Shown one piece after another: positions 1-8,460 of a stretch of 64,000 nucleotides of DNA. Position 1 is the stretch's first letter, and every line of letters starts with the position of its first letter. The notes under the pieces are model-generated. The model did not search any database. It was not told where the DNA came from and worked only from the letters and a program-made list of their open reading frames with translations. The position numbers and the translations under genes were made by a program. Source of the stretch: Bartonella krasnovii (GTDB lineage: Bacteria > Pseudomonadota > Alphaproteobacteria > Rhizobiales > Rhizobiaceae); the NCBI RefSeq assembly GCF_003606345.3, contig NZ_CP031844.2:682001-746000 (forward strand). Reading direction: 5' to 3'.

Positions 1-3000
1 GGTAATAACTCTTTGAAACAATTCTAATGGATAAGCAGGGTTCCCCATTGTTTCAACAGCATAGCGATTAGCATCATTAACAATACCACTCTTTTTATCA
101 GTCTTTACGCATTGACGACCCATAACCCATTCAAGGGCGGGTCTACCATTCACAATATATTCATAAGCTTCCTTAGGTATATCTGTTATTGTGACGTTGC
201 TGTTGTAAATAACAGTGGATTTATCGTTTTCCTTACTATTCTTAATTTTTGCGAATTTCATCTCTGTAACGTAATAAAATTTTTCTGGATTAGAGATATC
301 AGTTAATTTTGGATTGCCTTTTTTAAAGGTCACTGGATAAGGTTCCACATCTTCATAATTGACGTGCAAATGACCCAATTCACGCCCTGCTGTAACAAAC
401 ATCCAAAAATCATCAGCGCTTTTTACGCAAGGGATACGAGGTAATTCTTTAGAGAGGTTATCAGCATAACGAGTACGATAATCTTCCGAATGTAAAATTC
501 CATAAACATAATAGAATAGATCACCTTTTGTTATGGTTTCATTAGGATAAGCCGCTTTAAAATGTGCTAGCCCTTCATCCGTAATGGCATCACGCCTGCG
601 TAAACCAGTTGTTTTGTTTTTCTCTGTAGTATTTGAAAATAAATGGGTTTGTTTCTCACTTTTACTTTTTGAAAACATAGTATCTTCATAAATATATCTT
701 GGAAAGCATTGACCTGTATCTATTGCGTGAAGGTTAGGTAAATCCTTACTCATCAGTACAGAAAAACCACTTCTTGCTCCTGTTCCTGTAATTTGTATCA
801 CTCTATTTTCAATTGTTTGTCCTATTGGAAATATGCATGGCATTTTGGCGACCATTTCATTAAAGGTTCTATCATAATAGAGCCACTGTTTCGTAAAAGG
901 GCGATATAAGCTCTGAGTGATGCATATCTCTTCAAATTCCAAAATCTTTTCTCTAGCTAAATGTTGTTTAAGATTAAGACTCCAACTGATTTTACTTTCA
1001 TCGGAATTGACAAAATTATCTACAACTTTTGTAAGTGTTCTACGGTCAGTATGTGGATAACTATTATTAAAACGTTTTACCTCGCTATTATAGAAGGCAA
1101 TCATGTTATTCATATTTTTCTTTACAGTTTCACGGCTTGAGTTATACGCCCAAGCATCACGATTGGTTGAAACACCAAGAGAATAAATTTCAAAGAGCTT
1201 TTTATCATGCCCCTTTTTGACACCCATAGTTAAGAATGTTTTGAAACTTTCGTCACGTTGCTTTATCCAATCACTATGTTTGTCTGGTGTAATGATTTGC
1301 CAGCCCTTTTTATCCGTAATGCCGCCAACACTACCAAAATACTCGAGAGCTGTAAGTTTTTCTTTTGTTGTGAGATTATTACCAATGTCATGATAGTAAA
1401 TTTTACAATCTCCAGAAACATTGGGATTTTTGATAAATAGCGTTACCGCAATACCCGTCATGCTACCATTACCAAAAACATTCTCTCCTTCTTGAGCTTT
1501 CCCATTGCTTAACATATTTTTACGAATATCCCCCCGTAAATTAAGTACGTAAATACTCGTAAATTCTTTGGCTAAAGATTTTCGTAAACCGTCCATTGTT
1601 GGCTTTTCTATGTAACCAGAACCAGAAACAAAGCCGATTACTCCAGCATTATCAATACGATCACTTGCCCAGCGAATAGCGCGGATATAGCTATCATAAA
1701 GATTTCGCATATTCACTGCTTTTGATTGAGCTATATAAGTCTCACGGATACGATTATCTAATAGTGGATAAGGAGTATTTTTTGCATTGTCGTTAGCACT
1801 TTTTTGACCTGTGGAATAAGGAGGATTGCCAAAGATAACTTCGATATTCAGATTTTTTTGATGTTCTAAATATTCACTGTTTTCTTTAAATAGTTCTTGT
1901 AACAAGTCTTTCCTTTCAAGCATTTGGAATGTATCAGTTAAACCAATATGCTTGAACGGAATATAATTCCCTTTCATAAGACCATGATAGGTTGCTTCGA
2001 TATTAATGGCTGCTATGTAATAGGCTAGCAAGACAATCTCATTAGCATGGATATCATAACGGTATTTATATTCCATGTCTTCTGGTTTTATAAGATTTGA
2101 TTGTAACAACCGTGTGATAAAGGTACCAGTACCCGTAAAAGGATCAAGAATAGAAACACCACGTGATCCTAGACTTTTTCCAAATTCATTGCGTAAAACA
2201 TCATCAACAGAATGAATGATAAAATCAACAACCTCAATGGGGGTATAAACAATTCCTAATTTTTCTACTGTACGTGGAAAAGCATAACGGAAAAATTCAT
2301 TATACAGCTCTACAATTAAGCTTTGTTGTGCTTCAAGAGTGGTAATTCCACGCGTGTAAAATTGTATACTCCTAGAAATATTGTTGAGATCTTGAGTTTC
2401 TTCTTTAAGAGTAAACTTATCAAGGGCATTGAGTACACGTTGTAAAGCACAAGATACGGGATTTTCTTGAACAAACTGATGCCCCTCAAATAAAGCATTA
2501 AAGACTGGACGCGTCACAAGATGTTGCGCAAGCATTTCAATCGCATTTTGTTCAGAGATAGTTGTATTTAAATTGCTACGCAATTCGGTCATAAAATCAT
2601 TAAACACCCGCCGTGTTTCAGTTTCTGATTTTGTTAAAACCTCAGTTAAGCGTGTGATATGAGTTTGAGCAAGATCACCAACATTTATTGCCCATTTTTT
2701 CCAATAGCTAGGGTCGTAAAATCTCTTAACAATAGCAGTTTTAATGACATCTTTACATTTAGAAAAAAGGGGGAGTTCTCCTTGTACTTCGTTTGTTTGA
2801 GAGGGTTCATAAGTTGCTAACCCAATATTAAGTCCTGAATATTCTAATTTTGAGCGTGTAGGTAAATCATCAATAACCGTGGTCGTATCTTCTAACGCAA
2901 GTTCTTGAGAAGCAGCAACAATTTCAAGAGCATGGCTTACGTCTTGTTTTTTGTGCATATGGTGAATTATTTTATTAAAGTTATCATCATGGGCACGTAA

Positions 3001-4923
3001 AGCATTGAGAACTTGCCAAATGACATTATACTTTTGGTTTTTTTCTAAGGCTATTTCCGGTGGAATATCAGCGGGTATCCCAATGGGTAGAATGATATAG
3101 CCTCTTTTTTTACCCTCCGCTCGACGCATGACGCGTCCTATCGCTTGAATAATCTCAATTTGACTTTTGCGCGGGTGTAAAAATAGAACGGCATCAAGAG
3201 CAGGAACATCAACACCCTCAGACAAACAGCGTACATTGGTGAGTACACGACAAGTATTTTCCCCCGCATCTTCCTTTAACCAGTCAAGTTGTTTTGTACG
3301 CTCTTTAGCACTAAAGGTTCCATCAATATGGGCAAGGGTACAGTTAAGAGGGGGAATATCTTTATAGTTTTTATGAAGAGCGCGTAAAGATTCTTGCACT
3401 TTTTCTTTTTTGAATCTTTTGCATATACGTTTAGAAGTCTCAATATCTTTGCAAAAAGCCAAAGCTCTGCGCATAGGCTTGGGGTCATCTTCAAGATCAA
3501 GTTTCAGATCCATTTTGGTAAGGGCTCTATAACAGCCATTAATCTTGGTCCTATCATCAAGAATAAGTTCATAATCCTTATCGGTAATAAGATGTTGAAT
3601 GGATTGGCTTATTTCCTCTTCGTTAACAACTAATATGATAACTTTACAAGGTGATAACAGCTTATCCTCTAAAGCACGTGAAAAGCTGTAAGTGTAAAGT
3701 TGTTTGCCATAGAGTTTTTCATTATCCATGGACACCAAAACGTTATTGGAGAAGACAGCATTCCTTTTTAGCTTGTCACTAAAGATCTTAGGGGTTGCTG
3801 TCATGTAGAGGCGTTTTTTTCCTCGAATAATGCTGTTATCATGAACTTTGATAAATTCAGATTCATGCTTGTCTGTTCCCAATACAACCCCCGTTGTCCT
3901 ATGGGCTTCATCACAAATGATCAGATCAAATTCGGGTAAATCATATTCCTTTTGCGCATCGGAAATCACTTGAATGGAATGATAGGTCGAAAAGATCACG
4001 GTCATCACATCAAGAGAGATCTTATTAGCTTTACGCGCAAGTTCTTGTGAATTCGTTGTAGCCGGTAAAACCAGATCAGAAGCATCGAGACCAGATTCAT
4101 CATCATGTTTACTTTTACGACGTTTGCCTACTTGTGTATCCGAACACACGGCAAAGGAACGTAAGGGCACTTCTGTATCAAGGGTCCATTCACGGATTGT
4201 TTGTGACATCAAAGCAAGGGAAGGCACTAAAAACAATACACGCTTGCCTTTTCCGGCGAGAGCCTCTGCTATTTTAAGACTGGTGAACGTCTTGCCCGTT
4301 CCACATGCCATAATAAGCTTGCCACGGTCTGCTTCTTGTAACCCTTCACAAACTCTTTCAAGCGCTTCTATCTGATGATCTAAAAGCTTTTTTTTGGGTT
4401 GCTCTTTAAGGACAGCTTGTCCTCTTTCTTTATAAGCCCCCCAATCAATTTGACTGTTTTCTAAATCAAACAGATTAATCTGTTGAATACGAACTTCTTG
4501 ACCATCACAAGTGTTGTTAGCATTATCACTCCAATTGCTTTCGGTGCTATCAACCAAAATACGACGGGTGAATATTTTCTTTCCAGAGGCAGCGATAAAG
4601 CTATCAATATCTTCTTTTTTAATGATGTGAGCAGCATCATAGCATTTACATTGAATAGCCGCATATCCTCCTTGATCACGGATTGTAGCGACCAGATCAA
4701 TGCCGATATCACGCCTATCTTCATCATGTTCCTCAGCCCATTCCGAATAAGTCTGAACCTTTTCGTATTCCTGCTTTTGTAAGGGGTCTTCAGAGAAATA
4801 ATCCTTCACAAGATTTTCAAACAGCGTTCCCAATTCACGGGGTGATTTAGCCTTTTCACGGTAGAATTCTAAGAGAGAGCGTAAAGTGACTTGTTTGTTA
4901 TCAGACTTAACAGATTGAAGCAT
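1..4923 (-). CDS. Type ISP restriction-modification enzyme (nuclease-helicase-methyltransferase), 3' end outside window
   Basis: One frame stays open from an ATG at 4923 to the left edge, 1641 codons, so the gene is partial. Read on the minus strand it shows, in order: an Mrr-like nuclease (GIDLVA near residue 75, then IQCK near 90, the D...QxK core); an SF2 helicase with Walker A ACGTGKT near 206, DEAH near 337 and QAIGRVMRR near 595; and an N6-adenine methyltransferase with DPFTGTGTF near 930 and NPPY near 1032. The rest should be the target-recognition region. This order is that of single-chain type ISP enzymes (LlaGI/LlaBIII), which methylate and cleave DNA, translocating between sites. 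I saw no frameshift. A GGAG lies about 11 bases before the start. It is the cargo of the integrated element downstream of the integrase and is probably an anti-phage system. Its specificity cannot be read from sequence. Confidence 0.9.
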   Translation of the reverse strand, partial: MLQSVKSDNKQVTLRSLLEFYREKAKSPRELGTLFENLVKDYFSEDPLQKQEYEKVQTYSEWAEEHDEDRRDIGIDLVATIRDQGGYAAIQCKCYDAAHIIKKEDIDSFIAASGKKIFTRRILVDSTESNWSDNANNTCDGQEVRIQQINLFDLENSQIDWGAYKERGQAVLKEQPKKKLLDHQIEALERVCEGLQEADRGKLIMACGTGKTFTSLKIAEALAGKGKRVLFLVPSLALMSQTIREWTLDTEVPLRSFAVCSDTQVGKRRKSKHDDESGLDASDLVLPATTNSQELARKANKISLDVMTVIFSTYHSIQVISDAQKEYDLPEFDLIICDEAHRTTGVVLGTDKHESEFIKVHDNSIIRGKKRLYMTATPKIFSDKLKRNAVFSNNVLVSMDNEKLYGKQLYTYSFSRALEDKLLSPCKVIILVVNEEEISQSIQHLITDKDYELILDDRTKINGCYRALTKMDLKLDLEDDPKPMRRALAFCKDIETSKRICKRFKKEKVQESLRALHKNYKDIPPLNCTLAHIDGTFSAKERTKQLDWLKEDAGENTCRVLTNVRCLSEGVDVPALDAVLFLHPRKSQIEIIQAIGRVMRRAEGKKRGYIILPIGIPADIPPEIALEKNQKYNVIWQVLNALRAHDDNFNKIIHHMHKKQDVSHALEIVAASQELALEDTTTVIDDLPTRSKLEYSGLNIGLATYEPSQTNEVQGELPLFSKCKDVIKTAIVKRFYDPSYWKKWAINVGDLAQTHITRLTEVLTKSETETRRVFNDFMTELRSNLNTTISEQNAIEMLAQHLVTRPVFNALFEGHQFVQENPVSCALQRVLNALDKFTLKEETQDLNNISRSIQFYTRGITTLEAQQSLIVELYNEFFRYAFPRTVEKLGIVYTPIEVVDFIIHSVDDVLRNEFGKSLGSRGVSILDPFTGTGTFITRLLQSNLIKPEDMEYKYRYDIHANEIVLLAYYIAAINIEATYHGLMKGNYIPFKHIGLTDTFQMLERKDLLQELFKENSEYLEHQKNLNIEVIFGNPPYSTGQKSANDNAKNTPYPLLDNRIRETYIAQSKAVNMRNLYDSYIRAIRWASDRIDNAGVIGFVSGSGYIEKPTMDGLRKSLAKEFTSIYVLNLRGDIRKNMLSNGKAQEGENVFGNGSMTGIAVTLFIKNPNVSGDCKIYYHDIGNNLTTKEKLTALEYFGSVGGITDKKGWQIITPDKHSDWIKQRDESFKTFLTMGVKKGHDKKLFEIYSLGVSTNRDAWAYNSSRETVKKNMNNMIAFYNSEVKRFNNSYPHTDRRTLTKVVDNFVNSDESKISWSLNLKQHLAREKILEFEEICITQSLYRPFTKQWLYYDRTFNEMVAKMPCIFPIGQTIENRVIQITGTGARSGFSVLMSKDLPNLHAIDTGQCFPRYIYEDTMFSKSKSEKQTHLFSNTTEKNKTTGLRRRDAITDEGLAHFKAAYPNETITKGDLFYYVYGILHSEDYRTRYADNLSKELPRIPCVKSADDFWMFVTAGRELGHLHVNYEDVEPYPVTFKKGNPKLTDISNPEKFYYVTEMKFAKIKNSKENDKSTVIYNSNVTITDIPKEAYEYIVNGRPALEWVMGRQCVKTDKKSGIVNDANRYAVETMGNPAYPLELFQRVIT

Positions 4924-5419
4924 ATTAAGATAAACTCCATTGTGGCACGGTATGATCAAAGATCATAAAGAAACGGAATGAAGTCTATTAAATTGATTCA
5001 AAATAAATATCGATAACAAAATGAGACAAAAACACACGAAAACTCATAAATTTCTTAAAATTAAATTTTATAAATAATATTTATAAGCAGCATAATAGTG
5101 GAATTTGCTATTCGTTTCACACATCATTCAAGACAAATGCACTATGTGTTTAAAAACATCAGAATGATCATTTTGATAGGTTTTGTCTGTTTTAAAAACT
5201 CCCAAAACCCCTACAAAACTCCCCATAGTATATTCTATCAGTTGAATTTATAAGTTGCATTGTCGATATAGGTTGTTTTTTGGAAAAATCATAAATCTTA
5301 ACACATTGAAATATAACAACTTTTATTCTTGATTAAAAAATAAAATAATAATGGGTAAAAGTCCCCCCCCTAAACCTCTAAAACTAATAGTTCAAAGCTT
5401 TAAAAATCTCACAATTGTC
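4924..5419. other. Intergenic spacer with C8 tract
   Basis: No gene is visible in this AT-rich stretch between the restriction enzyme start and the end of the DUF3987 remnant. It must carry the promoter of the restriction enzyme if that gene is expressed on its own. A run of eight C residues lies at 5363-5370. I see no tRNA, terminator or protein remnant. Confidence 0.5.
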
Positions 5420-6395
5420 TCAGTGTGATGTCTTATGAATTTTCACTAAGGGGTGCCATTCATAACGTATGGTAGGTCGACCGCCTTGAGAGCTATTGTC
5501 TCCAGAGATTTCACGAATATAGTTACAACGACATAAAAGCTCTAAAGCTTGCTTAACGGTTTCATTATCTTTTAAACTTTTCCAATCGCGCTTATAAATA
5601 TCACGTAGAGTAAAGCCATCTTGTAAACAATCACAGCGTTCGACAATCAATTTTGCACGCTCTGCTGCTAATTTATCTACCGCCCCATAGAGGCGTTTTT
5701 ACATGACTTAAAAGATATTTTTTCCAACGCAAGGCTGTTGTAATGGCATAGAGTCCAATTTCAAAACGCCCCCCTTCGGTCAGTTCAAAAATCAAGGCAA
5801 GGCTTGCTATGGTTTTTGGCATTTTCAAAAGATGCGCTTGTAAGGGGTCAGAGAAATGACTCTTCTTTACTTTTTTCTGAAAGCTTTTCCACCACTCACA
5901 AAATATCTCTTGAGCATCAGCAGAAAAACGCATGGTAATGGGGTGTTCTGGTGAGCCAAGGGGCTTATCATAGAGAGAACGAAACAGCCTTTCATAATCT
6001 TGCTGTGCGTCTTGATTGGGATACCTATCAATCCAGTCCGGCTCTTCGATTTCATTGGGCCACACCAGCATCTGGAACCGTTGGAGCAAACCATCATCAT
6101 TTTTGCCGTAGAGGATTTCTTTAATGAAAGGAATAATTCGTGAAGGTTGAATGCCCCCTATAATGGAAACAGTTGCATTAGGGATATAAATGGTTCCACG
6201 TCCTATACGGTCATAGGTAAATCCACCGTATCCATTAAAAGCTTTCAAATAAAAACCACAGTCTGATTGATATTCCTTCCGTTCCATATCTGCTAAAAAA
6301 CCAGATAACTCATCACAAACCATTAAGAGACCACGGGGGGGGTCTTTTAACAATTCTCCAAGTTTTTCGACCGTCACATCATTGATAATCAGACG
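5420..6395 (-). pseudogene. DUF3987 (phage/satellite helicase-like) remnant, N-terminally truncated and frameshifted
   Basis: Two adjoining frames make one protein. The upstream part (about 234 residues from a GTG at 6377) reads like the core of DUF3987, with CDELSGFLADMERKE and the block NATVSIIGGIQP. It is open upstream only to a TGA at 6396-6398, so the first half of the family domain is missing. The downstream part (5420-5650 from its first ATG) continues the protein in the next frame as RLYGAVDKLAAERAKLIVER. The frames join if one base is removed from the T5 run at 5696-5700 (an A5 run on the coding strand). DUF3987 proteins accompany Toprim primases in satellites and prophages and probably act in replication. 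Here the gene is broken at both the 5' end and the middle. Alternative: two short real proteins, which I think unlikely. Confidence 0.8.
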
Positions 6396-6577
6396 TCATT
6401 TGACAAGAATGTCATCATCATTTTTACGAGTAAAAAACTAAGTGATGTGCAAAGTAATTATGCTAATCATATTCGCCACATTAGAAAAATAATAATTTAT
6501 CATTACTTACTGATACAGAGCGCAGTATTGTAAAAAATAATTTGCTTCAATTACCAAATAAATAAAAATACAATTGA

Positions 6578-6850
6578 TTAGGGAAATTTTTTCTTTGTAT
6601 GAAGCACACGTAAAATACGCACAACGCCATTTGAAATATCATAAATCATGATATAATTTGGATTTACAATAAGTTCACGTGTATTTACAATTCGTCCTAA
6701 ACGACCAAGAGTAGGAAATTTAACAAGTTTTTCTACCTTTTCAGATAAAAGTTGATCAAACTTTAAGGCAGCAGAAGGATTATCTTGTGATATGTATTCA
6801 CGTATCTTTTCGCGGTCAACGTGTGCTACTTGTGTCCAAATTAGCTTCAT
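6578..6850 (-). CDS. ParE/RelE-family toxin
   Basis: A 90-residue basic protein with the typical layout of the ParE/RelE fold: MKLIWTQVAHVDREKIREYI at the start, a central helix LKFDQLLSEKVEKLVKFPTLGR, and the closing strands ELIVNPNYIMIYDISNGVVRILRVLH. Members either poison gyrase (ParE) or cut mRNA on ribosomes (RelE); the sequence does not let me choose, although PTLGRLGR followed by NYIMIYDI looks more ParE-like. The start overlaps the stop of the antitoxin gene by four bases (ATGA), the usual translational coupling. The gene is intact in an otherwise broken replication region. Confidence 0.85.
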   Translation of the reverse strand: MKLIWTQVAHVDREKIREYISQDNPSAALKFDQLLSEKVEKLVKFPTLGRLGRIVNTRELIVNPNYIMIYDISNGVVRILRVLHTKKKFP

Positions 6851-7137
6851 AAAGTTGATCTATCTAATTTACTTTGTGTTTTTAAGCGCCATTCCCTTGC
6901 TTCTGCTTCCGCTTCTTCAGAAGATATTATATCGCCTGCATCAGCAGAATTTATTCCTAATTGGACTTGTTCCCGAAACCATAAATCATGCGCACTTTTT
7001 TCTTTTTGTTCTTTTACGATTTCACGCATATAATCCCGCAACAATTGTGCACCAGATCTATCGCATGCCTTTGCTGCTTTAGAAAATTCATTTTTTAATA
7101 CATCATCAACGCGAAAGGTAAATGTTGTTTCAGCCAT
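6847..7137 (-). CDS. RelB/DinJ- or CopG-like antitoxin
   Basis: A 96-residue protein. The first 45 residues (TFTFRVDDVLKNEFSKAAKA followed by GAQLLRDYMREIV) match a ribbon-helix-helix DNA-binding domain: a short strand, then two helices. The acidic remainder would wrap the toxin. The ATG at 7137 has a strong ribosome site (AAGGGGTGG) close by. It precedes and overlaps the toxin gene, so the pair forms one operon. By family rule the antitoxin binds its own promoter alone and with toxin; an inverted repeat suited to this lies just upstream at 7157-7178. Confidence 0.85.
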   Translation of the reverse strand: MAETTFTFRVDDVLKNEFSKAAKACDRSGAQLLRDYMREIVKEQKEKSAHDLWFREQVQLGINSADAGDIISSEEAEAEAREWRLKTQSKLDRSTL

Positions 7138-7156
7138 TTTACCACCCCTTAATGTG

Positions 7157-7178
7157 TTACAATATAATTCTAATGTAA
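7157..7178. promoter_or_regulatory. Candidate operator of the toxin-antitoxin operon
   Basis: TTACA (7157-7161) and TGTAA (7174-7178) form an inverted repeat about 20 bases before the antitoxin start, inside an AT-rich stretch that could hold the -10 element. Ribbon-helix-helix antitoxins bind such repeats. Inference from position and symmetry only. Confidence 0.4.
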
Positions 7179-7213
7179 TACATTTTTACTATTTCTTCAA
7201 TAGATACTGTTAG

Positions 7214-7234
7214 AATAGATATTTTATATCTATT
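7214..7234. repeat. Perfect inverted repeat, 8-bp arms
   Basis: AATAGATA and TATCTATT flank a 5-base spacer. The repeat lies between the broken end of the primase gene and the toxin-antitoxin operon. It could be an operator, a weak transcript end, or a junction scar. The arms are too AT-rich for a strong terminator. Confidence 0.4.
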
Positions 7235-7242
7235 TTGCATTT

Positions 7243-7947
7243 TCATAGGTTTGAAAGGGACGCCCATAAATTCACGGGCTCTGATAACAAACCAGACAGC
7301 AAGGAAAGACCAGTTTCAATGCCTTCACAAATAACTAGATGTTTTGGATTATCTTGGCTTAAATGCACAGCACCGCCCATAACAGACCCCAACATGGCTT
7401 TGGCTGGTTTCTGATCTGTTTTACAGCCATTGGCTTGTAAAAAGGTTCTATGAATGGCAAAGGAACCAGCCCCCTTAACAAGCGCCACCAACGCGGGCAG
7501 TGTCATTCCTAATGGGTGTGGACAGTTGTCGTGAAAGCGTAAATAAGGAAATAAGTCACATGTAATACCCCGCATGCGTAAATAGGTTTCTGCTAAAGTA
7601 TTTTTAATCGGTTGGCTTTGTTGCCAAATTGCTTTTGCTTTTTCTGCTTTCTGTTTTGCTCGTTTGAGATCAGCAGAAAACTGTTTTGAGAAAGAAAGCC
7701 TATGATCATAAGCTTTATCAATAAAGGCTTGTTTTCCCAGCAAGCCAATTCTTCTAAGCGCTTGTATGATCTCTCTAAAAGAACAGCCAGCATAACAAGT
7801 GAGTAAAAGACGCCCATCATGTCCATTGGAAAGAGATAGACTAGGCAATTGATCATCATGGGCTGGACAACGGGCACTTCCATAACGCCCATACCAAACC
7901 CCACGCAAGGCATTTGTGATGCCCTGAGCATTTATATAAGAAAACAC
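7243..7947 (-). pseudogene. Phage/satellite primase (CHC2 zinc finger plus Toprim), cut short at 3' end
   Basis: 234 residues from a GTG at 7947 that follows AGGAT. The N-terminus holds a CHC2 zinc ribbon (C27, H30, C51, C55) and the later part opens a Toprim domain with the CEGIET motif (glutamate near 208). The reading then stops at WASLSNL, in the middle of Toprim, where relatives continue with the second, metal-binding acidic motif (DxD). The catalytic core is therefore incomplete and the protein is probably inactive as a primase. The gene sits downstream of the AlpA-like regulator. The break is about 100 bases from the intact toxin-antitoxin operon. Confidence 0.8.
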
Positions 7948-8018
7948 GTTTTTTTATCCTATGATTATTGCACCATAGGACGGATTTTGCTATTCATTCT
8001 TTGAGTGAAAATGGAAAG

Positions 8019-8043
8019 CCTTGTCCGTCCTTACGTGACAAGG
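8019..8043. terminator. Stem-loop between regulator and primase genes
   Basis: CCTTGTC and GACAAGG form a perfect 7-bp stem with an 11-base loop, starting eight bases downstream of the stop codon of the AlpA-like gene on the minus strand. There is no T run on that strand, but TTTTCTTTT follows on the plus strand. It may be an attenuator between the two genes, or act in the opposite direction. Confidence 0.4.
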
Positions 8044-8050
8044 TTTTCTT

Positions 8051-8251
8051 TTATGCGACGTCGTTATAACGTTGCTGTTTCGCTTGCTCTATAACATTCA
8101 AAAGATCTGATTGTAACCAACGCGATAAAAAACCAAATTTTAAAGGTTTTGGTAAAGAGCCATTGGTCACATGACGGCGAAATGTTGAGACACTCATATG
8201 AAGCAATTTTGCACTTTCACGGTCAGTTAAAAGAATATCGTTTTCTGTCAT
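8051..8251 (-). CDS. AlpA-like excisionase/regulator
   Basis: 66 residues forming a MerR/AlpA-type helix-turn-helix: LTDRESAKLLHMSVSTFRRH then PLKFGFLSRWLQSDL, in which the basic wing region reads the DNA. The start at 8251 has AAAGGAA just upstream. AlpA-type proteins switch on integrase or act as directionality factors in P4-like satellites. It lies between the integrase and primase genes on the same strand, the usual order for such elements. Confidence 0.8.
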   Translation of the reverse strand: MTENDILLTDRESAKLLHMSVSTFRRHVTNGSLPKPLKFGFLSRWLQSDLLNVIEQAKQQRYNDVA

Positions 8252-8425
8252 TATAATTTCCTTTCAAGAGTAAAAAATGGGAACAAATCATAAGTATTTA
8301 TTAACCATATTTTCGAATCATTGGAAAGGTATTTAGTCTATAAAAAACAGTGTTTTATTATCCATTTTCTGATGTGATAATTTATGAGTCTCATTGAGAA
8401 AGAATGAGAGAAGAGAGAGAGAAAG

Positions 8426-8434
8426 TTATCCACA
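8426..8434 (+). promoter_or_regulatory. Single consensus DnaA box
   Basis: TTATCCACA matches the DnaA consensus exactly. It lies in the 209-base gap between the integrase and regulator genes, next to a purine-rich GA tract (8401-8425) and a perfect stem-loop. One box alone is weak evidence for an origin. Confidence 0.35.
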
Positions 8435-8438
8435 GATA

Positions 8439-8457
8439 ATGGGGTTATGCACCCCAT
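8439..8457. terminator. Perfect stem-loop downstream of integrase gene
   Basis: ATGGGGT and ACCCCAT form a 7-bp GC-rich stem with loop TATGC, three bases past the integrase stop on the minus strand. No T run follows on that strand. It may end or protect the integrase mRNA, or be part of an attachment or replication site. Confidence 0.45.
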
Positions 8458-8460
8458 ATC

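Noticed and set aside
112..3633. Short plus-strand frames opposite the type ISP gene
   Set aside because: The minus-strand frame is continuous and full of family motifs, so these are shadows.
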